From positions 310,001 through 374,000 of the forward strand of contig CAJTQI010000002.1 in the NCBI GenBank assembly GCA_910578645.1: 64,000 bases of DNA, read 5' to 3'. Of this stretch, positions 24,849-32,274 are shown piece by piece (position 1 is the first letter of the stretch; every line of letters starts with the position of its first letter). The position numbers and the translations under genes are program-made. This DNA comes from an uncultured Lachnospiraceae bacterium (GTDB taxonomy: Bacteria; Bacillota; Clostridia; Lachnospirales; Lachnospiraceae). Below the pieces are notes generated by a model that saw only the letters and a list, made by a program, of their open reading frames with translations, searched no databases and was not told the origin of the DNA.

Positions 24849-25952
24849 ATGCAAAGGATACTTGTGGTGGACGACGGGGAAATCAACCGCGAGCTGCTGC
24901 GCAACATATTGGAGGAAGATTATGAGGTCAGCCTGGCGGCGGATGGAGAAGAAGCGGTGGAAAGGCTGAAAGAATACCAAGGACAGACGGCTGCGGTCCT
25001 GTTGGACTTGCATATGCCCAAAATGGACGGATTTGCAGTGATTTCCAGGTTAAAGGAAAAAGGGTGGCTGCGCCGTATTCCGGTATTGGTTATCAGCAGT
25101 GAAGATGACGCGCAGATTGAGACGAGGTGTCTCGAGATGGGAGTTTTAGATTTTATCCATAAGCCTTTTGAGGCTTCCATCGTGAAAAACCGTGTGAAAA
25201 ATACGGTGGAACTGTTTGCATACAAGAATAAGTTGGAACAAAAAGTGGAGGAGCAGGAAGAAACGCTCCAGAAACAGTATGAGATTATCAAGAGGCAGGC
25301 GGAGAAATTGAGGGAGTCGGAGCCTTTTAACAGACTGATGATGGAGTATCGTTCCGCCATCATGGAGGTGGAGACAAGACTTAAGGTGTTAAATGGGGAG
25401 TTCTCCCAGATGTATAAGAGAAATCCTTTTGAATCCATCAAAAGCAGGTTGAAAACGCCCACAAGCATTTACGAAAAACTGGCTCGAAAAGGATATCCGG
25501 TGACGGTTGAGAGTATCAGGGAGCATCTGTCGGATGTGGCGGGACTGCGGGTTATCTGTTCGTTTCCGGATGATATTTACCGTCTGGCAGATTTTTTGGC
25601 AAAACAGGATGATTTTATACTGCTCCGGAAGAAGGATTATATCAAGAAACCCAAATATAACGGTTACAGGAGCCTCCATTTGATACTCAGCGTACCGATT
25701 TTCCTCTCTGACCAGAAAAAATATATTATGACGGAAGTACAGTTCCGTACCATTGCCATGGATTTCTGGGCGAGCTTGGAACATAAATTAAAGTATAAGA
25801 AAGATGTCGCCAACACGGAAGAGATAGAATGGCAATTAAAGGCATGTGCAGATTCTATAGAAAGGCTGGATTACCAGATGCAGGATATCCGGGATAAAAT
25901 TGACTTGTCCAGTCCGACCGTCAAGGAAGGGATTTGCATTGGAGTGCAATAG
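24849..25952 (+). CDS. Receiver domain fused to a RelQ-type (p)ppGpp synthetase
   Basis: 367 residues. Residues 1-120 are a complete receiver: Asp8-Asp9, phospho-acceptor Asp53 (LLDLHMPKMDG), Ser83/84, Lys105 (FIHKPFE). Residues ~120-160 are a coiled-coil linker (KLEQKVEEQEETLQKQYEI). Residues ~165-355 are a RelA/SpoT synthetase domain like the small alarmone synthetases RelQ/RelP: DVAGLRVICSF, YIKKPKYNGYRSLHL (GTP-binding G-loop) and EVQFRTIAMDFWASLEHKL. There is no HD hydrolase, TGS or ACT domain, so it should only make (p)ppGpp from GTP/GDP and ATP, probably under control of phosphorylation. Met chosen after AGGGGAG. holA starts 3 bases after its stop; no kinase is adjacent. Confidence 0.92.
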   Translation: MQRILVVDDGEINRELLRNILEEDYEVSLAADGEEAVERLKEYQGQTAAVLLDLHMPKMDGFAVISRLKEKGWLRRIPVLVISSEDDAQIETRCLEMGVLDFIHKPFEASIVKNRVKNTVELFAYKNKLEQKVEEQEETLQKQYEIIKRQAEKLRESEPFNRLMMEYRSAIMEVETRLKVLNGEFSQMYKRNPFESIKSRLKTPTSIYEKLARKGYPVTVESIREHLSDVAGLRVICSFPDDIYRLADFLAKQDDFILLRKKDYIKKPKYNGYRSLHLILSVPIFLSDQKKYIMTEVQFRTIAMDFWASLEHKLKYKKDVANTEEIEWQLKACADSIERLDYQMQDIRDKIDLSSPTVKEGICIGVQ

Positions 25953-25955
25953 AAT

Positions 25956-26945
25956 ATGAAAAAATTAGCGGAAGAAATGAAATCAGGACAGTTAAAACAA
26001 GTCTATGTCCTGTACGGTGAGGAAGCTTATCTGCGCAACCAGTATAAGGAGAAGCTAAAGACAGCGCTGCTCGACGGAGGGGACGCAATGAACTTCCATT
26101 ATTTTGAAGGAAAAGACGTGCGCCCTGCCCAGATAATAGACTTGGCGGAGACGATGCCTTTTTTGGCGCAGCGACGGGTGATTATGTTGGAAAACAGCGG
26201 GATTTTTGCCCGTGGCGGGGAAGAACTTGCGGTTTACTTAGGTTCCCCTTCGGAGACGGCATATTTCGTGTTTGTGGAGCCTACGGTGGATAAGCGCAGT
26301 AAACTTTATAAGGCGGCCACGGCCAGGGGGCGTGCCATCGAGTTTAAGGTACAAGATGAGCAGGTACTGAAAAGGTGGATTTTAGGTTTCCTCAAGAAGG
26401 ACAACAAGAATATTACGGAGAGGGACTTAAATCTTTTCCTTGACAAGACAGGGACGGACATGGAAAATATCCGTGGAGAGTTGGAGAAACTTCTGTGCTA
26501 CTGTATGGACAAGGACGTGATTACGGCCCAGGATATCGAAGCCGTCTGCACCAAACAGGTGAGCAGCCAGATTTTTGACATGATTAATGCGGTTGCGGAG
26601 AGAAAGCAGAAGATTGCAATGGAATTATACTATGACCTCTTGACGCTGAAGGAACCTCCTATGCGCATTTTGTTCCTGATTACAAGGCAGTTTAATCTGT
26701 TGCTGCAGGTTAAGGAGTTAAAGAATAAAGGGTTGGATGCCGGCTCCATCGGGGAGAAGACCGGGCTAGCCGGGTTTATAGCCAGAAAGTATGTGGCACA
26801 GGCGGCGAAATTCCGGGAAGCCGATTTGCGAAAGGCTCTTAGCGATTGTGTGGATGCGGAGGAGGCCGTAAAGACTGGCAGAATGAACGATGTGATGAGC
26901 GTGGAGTTATTAATCGTGAAGTACAGTATGAACTCTGATACGTAA
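25956..26945 (+). CDS. holA: DNA polymerase III delta subunit
   Basis: 329 residues, normal for Firmicute HolA. Delta opens the beta sliding clamp in the clamp-loader complex. The N-terminus YVLYGEEAYLRNQYKEKL is the usual start (family: YLLYGEE-FL). The middle FEGKDVRPAQIIDLAETMPFLAQRRVIML and the helical C-terminal collar domain (MRILFLITRQFNLLLQVKEL) are typical. In Firmicutes holA often follows comEC. Here comEC lies 4.7 kb upstream and the immediate partner is the alarmone synthetase, with a 3-base gap that implies cotranscription. Confidence 0.93.
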   Translation: MKKLAEEMKSGQLKQVYVLYGEEAYLRNQYKEKLKTALLDGGDAMNFHYFEGKDVRPAQIIDLAETMPFLAQRRVIMLENSGIFARGGEELAVYLGSPSETAYFVFVEPTVDKRSKLYKAATARGRAIEFKVQDEQVLKRWILGFLKKDNKNITERDLNLFLDKTGTDMENIRGELEKLLCYCMDKDVITAQDIEAVCTKQVSSQIFDMINAVAERKQKIAMELYYDLLTLKEPPMRILFLITRQFNLLLQVKELKNKGLDAGSIGEKTGLAGFIARKYVAQAAKFREADLRKALSDCVDAEEAVKTGRMNDVMSVELLIVKYSMNSDT

Positions 26946-26984
26946 GCGGGGGTAAGAGGCCAAGAGAAAGGTACGGGTACCGGA

Positions 26985-27512
26985 ATGTTAGAAATATTGA
27001 TTGTTGTAGGTGTGATTTTATTTTATTATAAGAGGAAACGTATCAGGGAGTCGGGAGGTATTCCTGGGAATGGTTCCCTGCCGAACACGACGGTTACGAC
27101 GCCGGGCAGTAAACCACCGGCGGGTGCAAATCCATATGCGCGACAGCCTGACAAAGCAGCAGGCAGGAATGGGATGCCTGTGGCCCGCGGCGGTACAAGG
27201 CAGGCGGCTCAGAGGAAACCGATGCAGGCAGCGATACAGGAAGCGAAAGAAGACGGACATTCCACGACGGCTTACCTGATGGAGAAGGCTGAGGCTGACG
27301 CGAGGGAGCATGAGAGAGAAACATACGAGGAGCAACGGAGGCTGTATGAGAACCGTGGCGGGCTTGCGGTGGCCGAAAGGTTCTTGGACGGTGACTCTAT
27401 TCCCCAGGGCAGGCGCCTGGTAAGATGCGGTTATTGCGGGGCAGACAATTTGATACCGACGGCGGCAAGAACAGGGTACAGCTGTTATTTCTGCCGTGAG
27501 CCGCTTAAGTAG
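26985..27512 (+). CDS. Membrane-anchored zinc-ribbon protein of unknown function
   Basis: 175 residues. Residues 2-16 (LEILIVVGVILFYYK) are a single membrane helix, followed by a basic patch and a Pro/Gly/Asn-rich linker. A charged helical stretch (residues ~78-115) leads to a C-terminal zinc ribbon with CGYCGADN and CYFCREPL (four Cys near 148-170). It has no named family that I recognise. The N-out/C-in topology suggested by basic residues after the helix would place the zinc ribbon in the cytosol. It follows holA by 40 bases. Confidence 0.65.
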   Translation: MLEILIVVGVILFYYKRKRIRESGGIPGNGSLPNTTVTTPGSKPPAGANPYARQPDKAAGRNGMPVARGGTRQAAQRKPMQAAIQEAKEDGHSTTAYLMEKAEADAREHERETYEEQRRLYENRGGLAVAERFLDGDSIPQGRRLVRCGYCGADNLIPTAARTGYSCYFCREPLK

Positions 27513-27570
27513 GGACGGCTGCAGGGATAGATTATTATAGAAAAGTTTTGAAAAAGAACGGAGGATTTAT

Positions 27571-28185
27571 ATGAGTATGAACATTGTTTGTTTGGATTTG
27601 GAGGGTGTGTTGGTTCCGGAGATTTGGATTGCGTTTGCTAAGGCCAGCGGGATTTCGGAGCTTAAGCGGACTACCAGGGACGAGCCGGACTATAACAAGC
27701 TGATGAATTGGAGAATCGGCGTCTTAAAGGAACATGGGCTTGGACTGAAAGAGATACAGGAGACGATTGCGACGATTAATCCGATTCCAGGTGCCAAAGA
27801 GTTTCTGGATGAACTTCGCAGTATTACGCAGGTCATTATTATCAGTGACACTTTTACTCAGTTTGCCGGGCCGTTGATGAAGAAACTCGGCTATCCGACG
27901 ATTTTCTGCAACTCTCTGGAGGTTGCTGCGGACGGTGAAATCACGGGATTTAAAATGCGTATTGAGGATTCCAAGCTGACCACCGTTAAGGTGCTTCAGT
28001 CCATCGGCTATGAGACGATTGCCAGCGGAGACAGCCACAATGATATGGGGATGATTAAGGCGAGCAAGGCGGGGTTCCTCTTCAAGAGTACAGAGCAGAT
28101 TAAAAAAGATAACCCGCACATTCCGGCATATGAAACTTATGAAGAGCTGATGGCGGCGATTAAGGAAGCATTAGAAGAAAATTAG
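27571..28185 (+). CDS. thrH: ThrH-like phosphoserine phosphatase / homoserine phosphotransferase
   Basis: 204 residues, HAD superfamily. Motif I is LDLEGVLVPE (nucleophile Asp9-type, with Glu in place of the usual second Asp, as in Pseudomonas ThrH). Motif II is IIISDTF and motif IV is ASGDSHNDMGMI. ThrH dephosphorylates phosphoserine and can pass the phosphate to homoserine, linking serine and threonine synthesis. glyA, homoserine dehydrogenase and aspartate kinase lie elsewhere in this window, which fits, though they are not adjacent. GGAGGATTTAT precedes the start. A generic SerB role is possible. Confidence 0.85.
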   Translation: MSMNIVCLDLEGVLVPEIWIAFAKASGISELKRTTRDEPDYNKLMNWRIGVLKEHGLGLKEIQETIATINPIPGAKEFLDELRSITQVIIISDTFTQFAGPLMKKLGYPTIFCNSLEVAADGEITGFKMRIEDSKLTTVKVLQSIGYETIASGDSHNDMGMIKASKAGFLFKSTEQIKKDNPHIPAYETYEELMAAIKEALEEN

Positions 28186-28192
28186 GCAGATT

Positions 28193-29731
28193 ATGAAAGT
28201 AATTTGTAAAATTCTTTATGTTATTGCGTTTTTATCTGCGCTCTTGTGCGTTCTGGTCGTGGTGTGTGCGGTGAGGCCCGACGTGACGGAAAAAATCCGG
28301 GGATTGTTGTACCGCAACCATAACACACGGGCGGGGACAGAGACAATCATAAAAGAACCGGATGCTCCCGGGATAAAGGAACCCGTCTATTTGTCAAATG
28401 ACATTGGGAACGGGGCGGACATTGGGACGGACGATGGCGGGCTTAAGGATGACGAGGCGGCAGAGGATATTGTACAGAGTAAAGCCGGGGATGCAATAGA
28501 CGTGGAAGAGGCGGATTATATCGCGCCGGAAGAATCGGAGATTGTTATACCGGACAGCGTATCGGGCCGGAGCGGCTACAGGCAGATACAGGGGAATGAA
28601 GAGCAGGTAGACGACTCTGCGGCGGTGGATATACGGGCGACGCTTGATACCGGATATACGGGCGACGGATTGGATTTTGATGCGCTCTTCTATCCTTTTT
28701 ACGCCATGTTGGATGACCGCGGCAAGCATGTCTACCGCCAGGTTTATGCCAATGCCAATGAGCTTTATCCGACATTTATGCCTGTGGAGGAAGTCACGGC
28801 GAAGCAGCTTAAAAATATTTTTGAGGCGGTCTATAATGACCATCCGGAGCTGTTTTGGATAGAGACGGCATATACATGCAAGTATATGCGCTCAGGACAG
28901 TGTGTGGAGATTGATTTGGAGTTTAACGAGACGGCGCAGGATTTGGACAGCGCCAAGGCTGATTTCGACCGTCAGGCCGGGGAGATTGTGGTGGCGGCGC
29001 AGAATCTGCCGGACGCCTACTCGAAAGAAAAGTTTGTCCATGACGCACTGCTTGACAAAATTACATATAATTCACATGCCAGGATGAATCAGAGCGCTTA
29101 CAGTGCGTTGGTGGGCGCAGAGACGGTATGCGCAGGCTATGCAAGGGCATTCCAGTATGTGCTGCAGCAGCTTGGTATTCCATGCTATTATTGTACCGGA
29201 TATGCCGGGGAGAGCCATGCATGGAATATTGTCTCTTTGGATGACGGCTTCTATAATGTGGACACCACCTGGGACGACTCGGGCGGTGGAAAATACGATT
29301 ACTTTAATAAAACCGATGGAGATTATGCGAGCAACCATATCAGACAGGATATGTCGGTGTACCTACCTTCCTGTAATGGGCAGGCTTACCGTAATCTGGA
29401 ACGAAGCCAGGAGAACGTCGGCCTGCGGAGCTTGGAGGATGCAGGATTTGCACAGGAGCAGGTGCTTACAGACATAGATAGATATTATGAGGACTGTTAC
29501 AGCCAGATTGTGCAAACCGGAAAAGGACATTATATTTTTTATAATGTAATAGAAGGAGAGCAGCTACTGGAGGAGTGGGACAGAAGCTACCGGACGCAAC
29601 ATTATAAAAAGGCGTATATGGAAAACGCCATGGCAATGTTGGAAGCATACCATTGTGAGATGGTGATAGAGGTAGAAGCACTGCAGGACGGAAGATATCT
29701 TGTCATGCATGAAGTTACACTCAGCGAATAA
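28193..29731 (+). CDS. Membrane-anchored transglutaminase-like protein
   Basis: 512 residues. An N-terminal helix (KILYVIAFLSALLCVLVVVCAV) anchors it, and a polar, acidic linker runs to about residue 150. Residues ~280-385 form a transglutaminase-like core with the catalytic triad visible: Cys in GAETVCAGYARAFQYVL, His in GESHAWNIV and Asp in YNVDTTWDD. Such extracellular proteins act as cysteine proteases or cross-linking enzymes on cell-surface proteins or peptidoglycan. It starts 7 bases after thrH and ends in a strong terminator. Substrate unknown. Confidence 0.85.
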   Translation: MKVICKILYVIAFLSALLCVLVVVCAVRPDVTEKIRGLLYRNHNTRAGTETIIKEPDAPGIKEPVYLSNDIGNGADIGTDDGGLKDDEAAEDIVQSKAGDAIDVEEADYIAPEESEIVIPDSVSGRSGYRQIQGNEEQVDDSAAVDIRATLDTGYTGDGLDFDALFYPFYAMLDDRGKHVYRQVYANANELYPTFMPVEEVTAKQLKNIFEAVYNDHPELFWIETAYTCKYMRSGQCVEIDLEFNETAQDLDSAKADFDRQAGEIVVAAQNLPDAYSKEKFVHDALLDKITYNSHARMNQSAYSALVGAETVCAGYARAFQYVLQQLGIPCYYCTGYAGESHAWNIVSLDDGFYNVDTTWDDSGGGKYDYFNKTDGDYASNHIRQDMSVYLPSCNGQAYRNLERSQENVGLRSLEDAGFAQEQVLTDIDRYYEDCYSQIVQTGKGHYIFYNVIEGEQLLEEWDRSYRTQHYKKAYMENAMAMLEAYHCEMVIEVEALQDGRYLVMHEVTLSE

Positions 29732-29756
29732 TTAGGATACATCACTGATTGATAGT

Positions 29757-29793
29757 AAGAGCTATGCCAAAAAACGGGTATAGCTCTTTTTTT
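29757..29793 (+). terminator. Intrinsic terminator
   Basis: AAGAGCTATGCC pairs with GGTATAGCTCTT (one G-T wobble) around loop AAAAAACG, followed by TTTTTTT. It closes the transcript that begins before the alarmone synthetase or holA. Confidence 0.85.
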
Positions 29794-29886
29794 GTGCGCC
29801 GATTTTCTTAAGTCCGGTTTATAGGACAATGTCTATGGTATTATGGACTCCATAAACGGGATATGGACAGAGAGAGGGGAATACAT

Positions 29887-30249
29887 ATGAAGAAAGAGTT
29901 TGGCATTTTTACGGTTCTGCTTTTAATTGTCATCCTATTCTGTGCAAAGGGGACAGTGATGAGCAAGGAAGACCATGAACGTACGAGGCAGAACCGTTAT
30001 TATGCAGCACTGGAGAAGGAATATTTGGAGAAGGCGCGGCGGCTATTTGAAGAGGAAGGATACCATAATTGCGGTATCAATCTGACGAGGGTGACATTGG
30101 GCGATGGCAGCAGGCAGTATAGAATGTCAGTCCATCACAGGAAATTGTTGAGGATGTCGCAGGCAGAACATGAGGAACTTGTAAACCGGTTGTATGAGAC
30201 GGAGTTTAGGGACGGGGTATGCAGTTTCTTGTATGAACTGAACCCTTGA
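29887..30249 (+). CDS. Small exported or membrane-anchored protein of unknown function
   Basis: 120 residues from the Met that follows GAGAGGGGAATACAT; an eight-codon upstream extension covers that site. The N-terminal helix (FGIFTVLLLIVILFCA) is a signal anchor. The remainder is a charged helix (ALEKEYLEKARRLFEEEGYHN) and a compact domain containing two Cys (YHNCGINL and GVCSFLYEL) that could form a disulfide outside the cell. No family was recognised. It stands alone between two terminator or promoter regions. Confidence 0.65.
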   Translation: MKKEFGIFTVLLLIVILFCAKGTVMSKEDHERTRQNRYYAALEKEYLEKARRLFEEEGYHNCGINLTRVTLGDGSRQYRMSVHHRKLLRMSQAEHEELVNRLYETEFRDGVCSFLYELNP

Positions 30250-30418
30250 CAAATACGAACATATGTTTTATAGTAGCAATACAGAACAAATGTTCTTTTA
30301 GGCGAAATTTTTCTCCGGTTTTGCGTAGAGAAGGGAATGACATTTTTTTGATTTGGGATTATACTAATAGGGATAAACAGATATAGGCTATTTAGAATAG
30401 ACCGGATAGGAGAGCAGA

Positions 30419-31123
30419 ATGAGAGCGAATCCCAGACCACAGGAAATGTACAGGCATTTTAAAGGAAATATATATCAGATACGTTGTCTAGCCAAGCATA
30501 GCGAGACAAGAGAGATGATGGTGGTTTACCAGGCTATGTACGGTACATTCGACATTTATGTTAGGCCCCTTGACATGTTTATGGAAGAGGTGGACCATGT
30601 GAAATATCCTGATATTAAGCAGAAATACCGGTTTGAGTTACTGCAGGATACGGAGGCATGGCAGACAGAGCCAACAAACGGACAGACGGATGAACCAAGG
30701 AAAGTGGAAGCGTCACGGGCAGAGCTGTCAGCACAGACAGATATGCCGGGGAAAGCCAAAGTATTCCAGGCAGAATCGGTGTCTCAGACGCAGATACGGG
30801 CTGCAGTGGATTTGCCGATGGCTGATTGCCATAAGGGTGGGGAATACGCTTCGATGCAGGCAGATGGGCTTGAGCAGACAACGGAATCGGATGAACAATT
30901 GCATATTGACCCTCTGGTGATGGAGTTTCTGGACGCAGGCACATATGAGCAACGCTTGAATATTCTGGCGGCGCTCCGACACAGGATTACCAACGAGATG
31001 ATTAATACCATGGCTGTTTCTGTGGACTTAGAGATTAAAGACGGTGACGTGCAGGAACGGTACGAAGAGCTGAAGAGATGTCTGCTTACTTTTGAGAAGT
31101 ATGAGTGCAATAGGTTGCGGTAA
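30419..31123 (+). CDS. DUF1653 domain protein with extended C-terminus
   Basis: 234 residues. Residues 3-75 are a DUF1653 domain: PRPQEMYRHFKGNIYQIRC, MVVYQAMYGTFDIYVRPLDMF, VKYPDIKQKYRFE. It is a small beta-rich fold of unknown role. A low-complexity middle (residues ~80-150, rich in Thr, Gln, Ala, Glu) joins it to a helical C-terminal domain (DAGTYEQRLNILAALRHRIT) that I have seen only with DUF1653 in Clostridia. Cytosolic. GGAGAGCAG precedes the start. The spacer to the next gene holds a tandem promoter-like repeat. Confidence 0.75.
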   Translation: MRANPRPQEMYRHFKGNIYQIRCLAKHSETREMMVVYQAMYGTFDIYVRPLDMFMEEVDHVKYPDIKQKYRFELLQDTEAWQTEPTNGQTDEPRKVEASRAELSAQTDMPGKAKVFQAESVSQTQIRAAVDLPMADCHKGGEYASMQADGLEQTTESDEQLHIDPLVMEFLDAGTYEQRLNILAALRHRITNEMINTMAVSVDLEIKDGDVQERYEELKRCLLTFEKYECNRLR

Positions 31124-31182
31124 CCGTTCTTACCGTAGGCAGTGTCTTTCTGGCGGTATCTGTAAATGACGATGTCCGGATT

Positions 31183-31250
31183 CGGTTAACATAAGTTTCG
31201 GAAACAAGGAATCGGGTTGACATAAGTTTGATGTATTCTTATGCAGAAGC
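31183..31250 (+). promoter_or_regulatory. Tandem direct repeat with promoter-like elements
   Basis: CGGTTAACATAAGTTT (31183) and GGGTTGACATAAGTTT (31214) are near-identical 16-mers 31 bases apart, about three helical turns. The second includes TTGACA with TATGCA 17 bases later. They may be two promoters or a duplicated operator for the 5'-nucleotidase gene. Confidence 0.35.
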
Positions 31251-31309
31251 TTCGTTCTGGAGGAGCATGGCAGTATAGGATTGCTGTGGTAGCTGACAGG
31301 AGGTGGCTT

Positions 31310-32254
31310 ATGGCATACGATTTGGAGAACAGGCTGGTGGTGGGCGTATCGTCCAGGGCATTGTTTGATTTGTCTTATGAGAATACAATATTTGAGGCGG
31401 ACGGGGTGGAAGCCTATTGCAAATACCAGGTTGCACATGAGAATGAGGTATTACCTCCCGGGCCGGGATTTCCGTTGATTAAGGCACTGTTAAACCTGAA
31501 TCGCTTACCGGGTAAAGAAGGCAGTGTGGAAGTGATTATCATGTCGAGAAACAGTCCTGATTCGTCGCTCAGGGTTTTTAAGACGATAGAGCATTATGGA
31601 CTGGAGATTACCAGGGCCGTATTGGCGAGCGGCGCTTCCCTTGCACCCTATCTTGCGGCATTTAAGACTGATTTATTTCTGTCGGCGTATGAGGATGATG
31701 TCCAGAGCGCCATTGATTCCAATATTGCGGCGGGGATTATCTGCACGGAGGGGTTGCATACTTATGACTGTGACCATCAGATTAGGCAGATTAGGATTGC
31801 CTTTGACGGGGATGCAGTACTTTTTTCGGATGAATCAGAGAAGATTTATCAGGAGCAGGGCTTGGGAGCCTTCGAGGAGAACGAGATACGCAAGGCTAAC
31901 AGTCCGCTTAAGGCAGGCCCATTTGCGAAATTTTTAAAGACGTTGTCCAAGTTGCAGGCAGATTTTACGGTGCAGGAAGCTCCAATCCGGACGGCTCTTG
32001 TCACAACCAGGTGCGCGCCTACGCATGAGCGGGTGATACGCACACTAAGGGCGTGGAATGTGCGCATTGACGAGGTGTTTTTCTTGGGCGGGGTACGCAA
32101 GAAGGATGTACTTAAGGCCTTTGGTGCGCATATTTTCTTTGATGACCAGACGGTGCACACTGTTCCGGCGTCGGAAGTTGTTCCTGCGGCACGGGTGCCT
32201 TACAGGAAGAAAGTGCCTTGTGGAGATACAGAGAATGGATTTGACAGCAGTTGA
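31310..32254 (+). CDS. Cytosolic 5'-nucleotidase (NT5C1-like)
   Basis: 314 residues from the Met 7 bases after AGGAGG; an in-frame Met 23 codons upstream has no such site. It belongs to the 5'-nucleotidase family related to eukaryotic cN-I, a HAD-like enzyme that hydrolyses (d)NMPs. Family marks are SSRALFDLSYENTIFE near 12, FPLIKALLNLN near 50, VEVIIMSRNSPDSSLRVF near 72, IAFDGDAVLFSDESE near 165, VTTRCAPTHERVIRTLRAW near 235 and FLGGVRKKDVLKAFGAHIFFDDQ near 262. It may balance nucleotide pools. The next gene follows by 20 bases. Confidence 0.87.
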   Translation: MAYDLENRLVVGVSSRALFDLSYENTIFEADGVEAYCKYQVAHENEVLPPGPGFPLIKALLNLNRLPGKEGSVEVIIMSRNSPDSSLRVFKTIEHYGLEITRAVLASGASLAPYLAAFKTDLFLSAYEDDVQSAIDSNIAAGIICTEGLHTYDCDHQIRQIRIAFDGDAVLFSDESEKIYQEQGLGAFEENEIRKANSPLKAGPFAKFLKTLSKLQADFTVQEAPIRTALVTTRCAPTHERVIRTLRAWNVRIDEVFFLGGVRKKDVLKAFGAHIFFDDQTVHTVPASEVVPAARVPYRKKVPCGDTENGFDSS

Positions 32255-32274
32255 TGTTGCTTGGTTGACATAAT

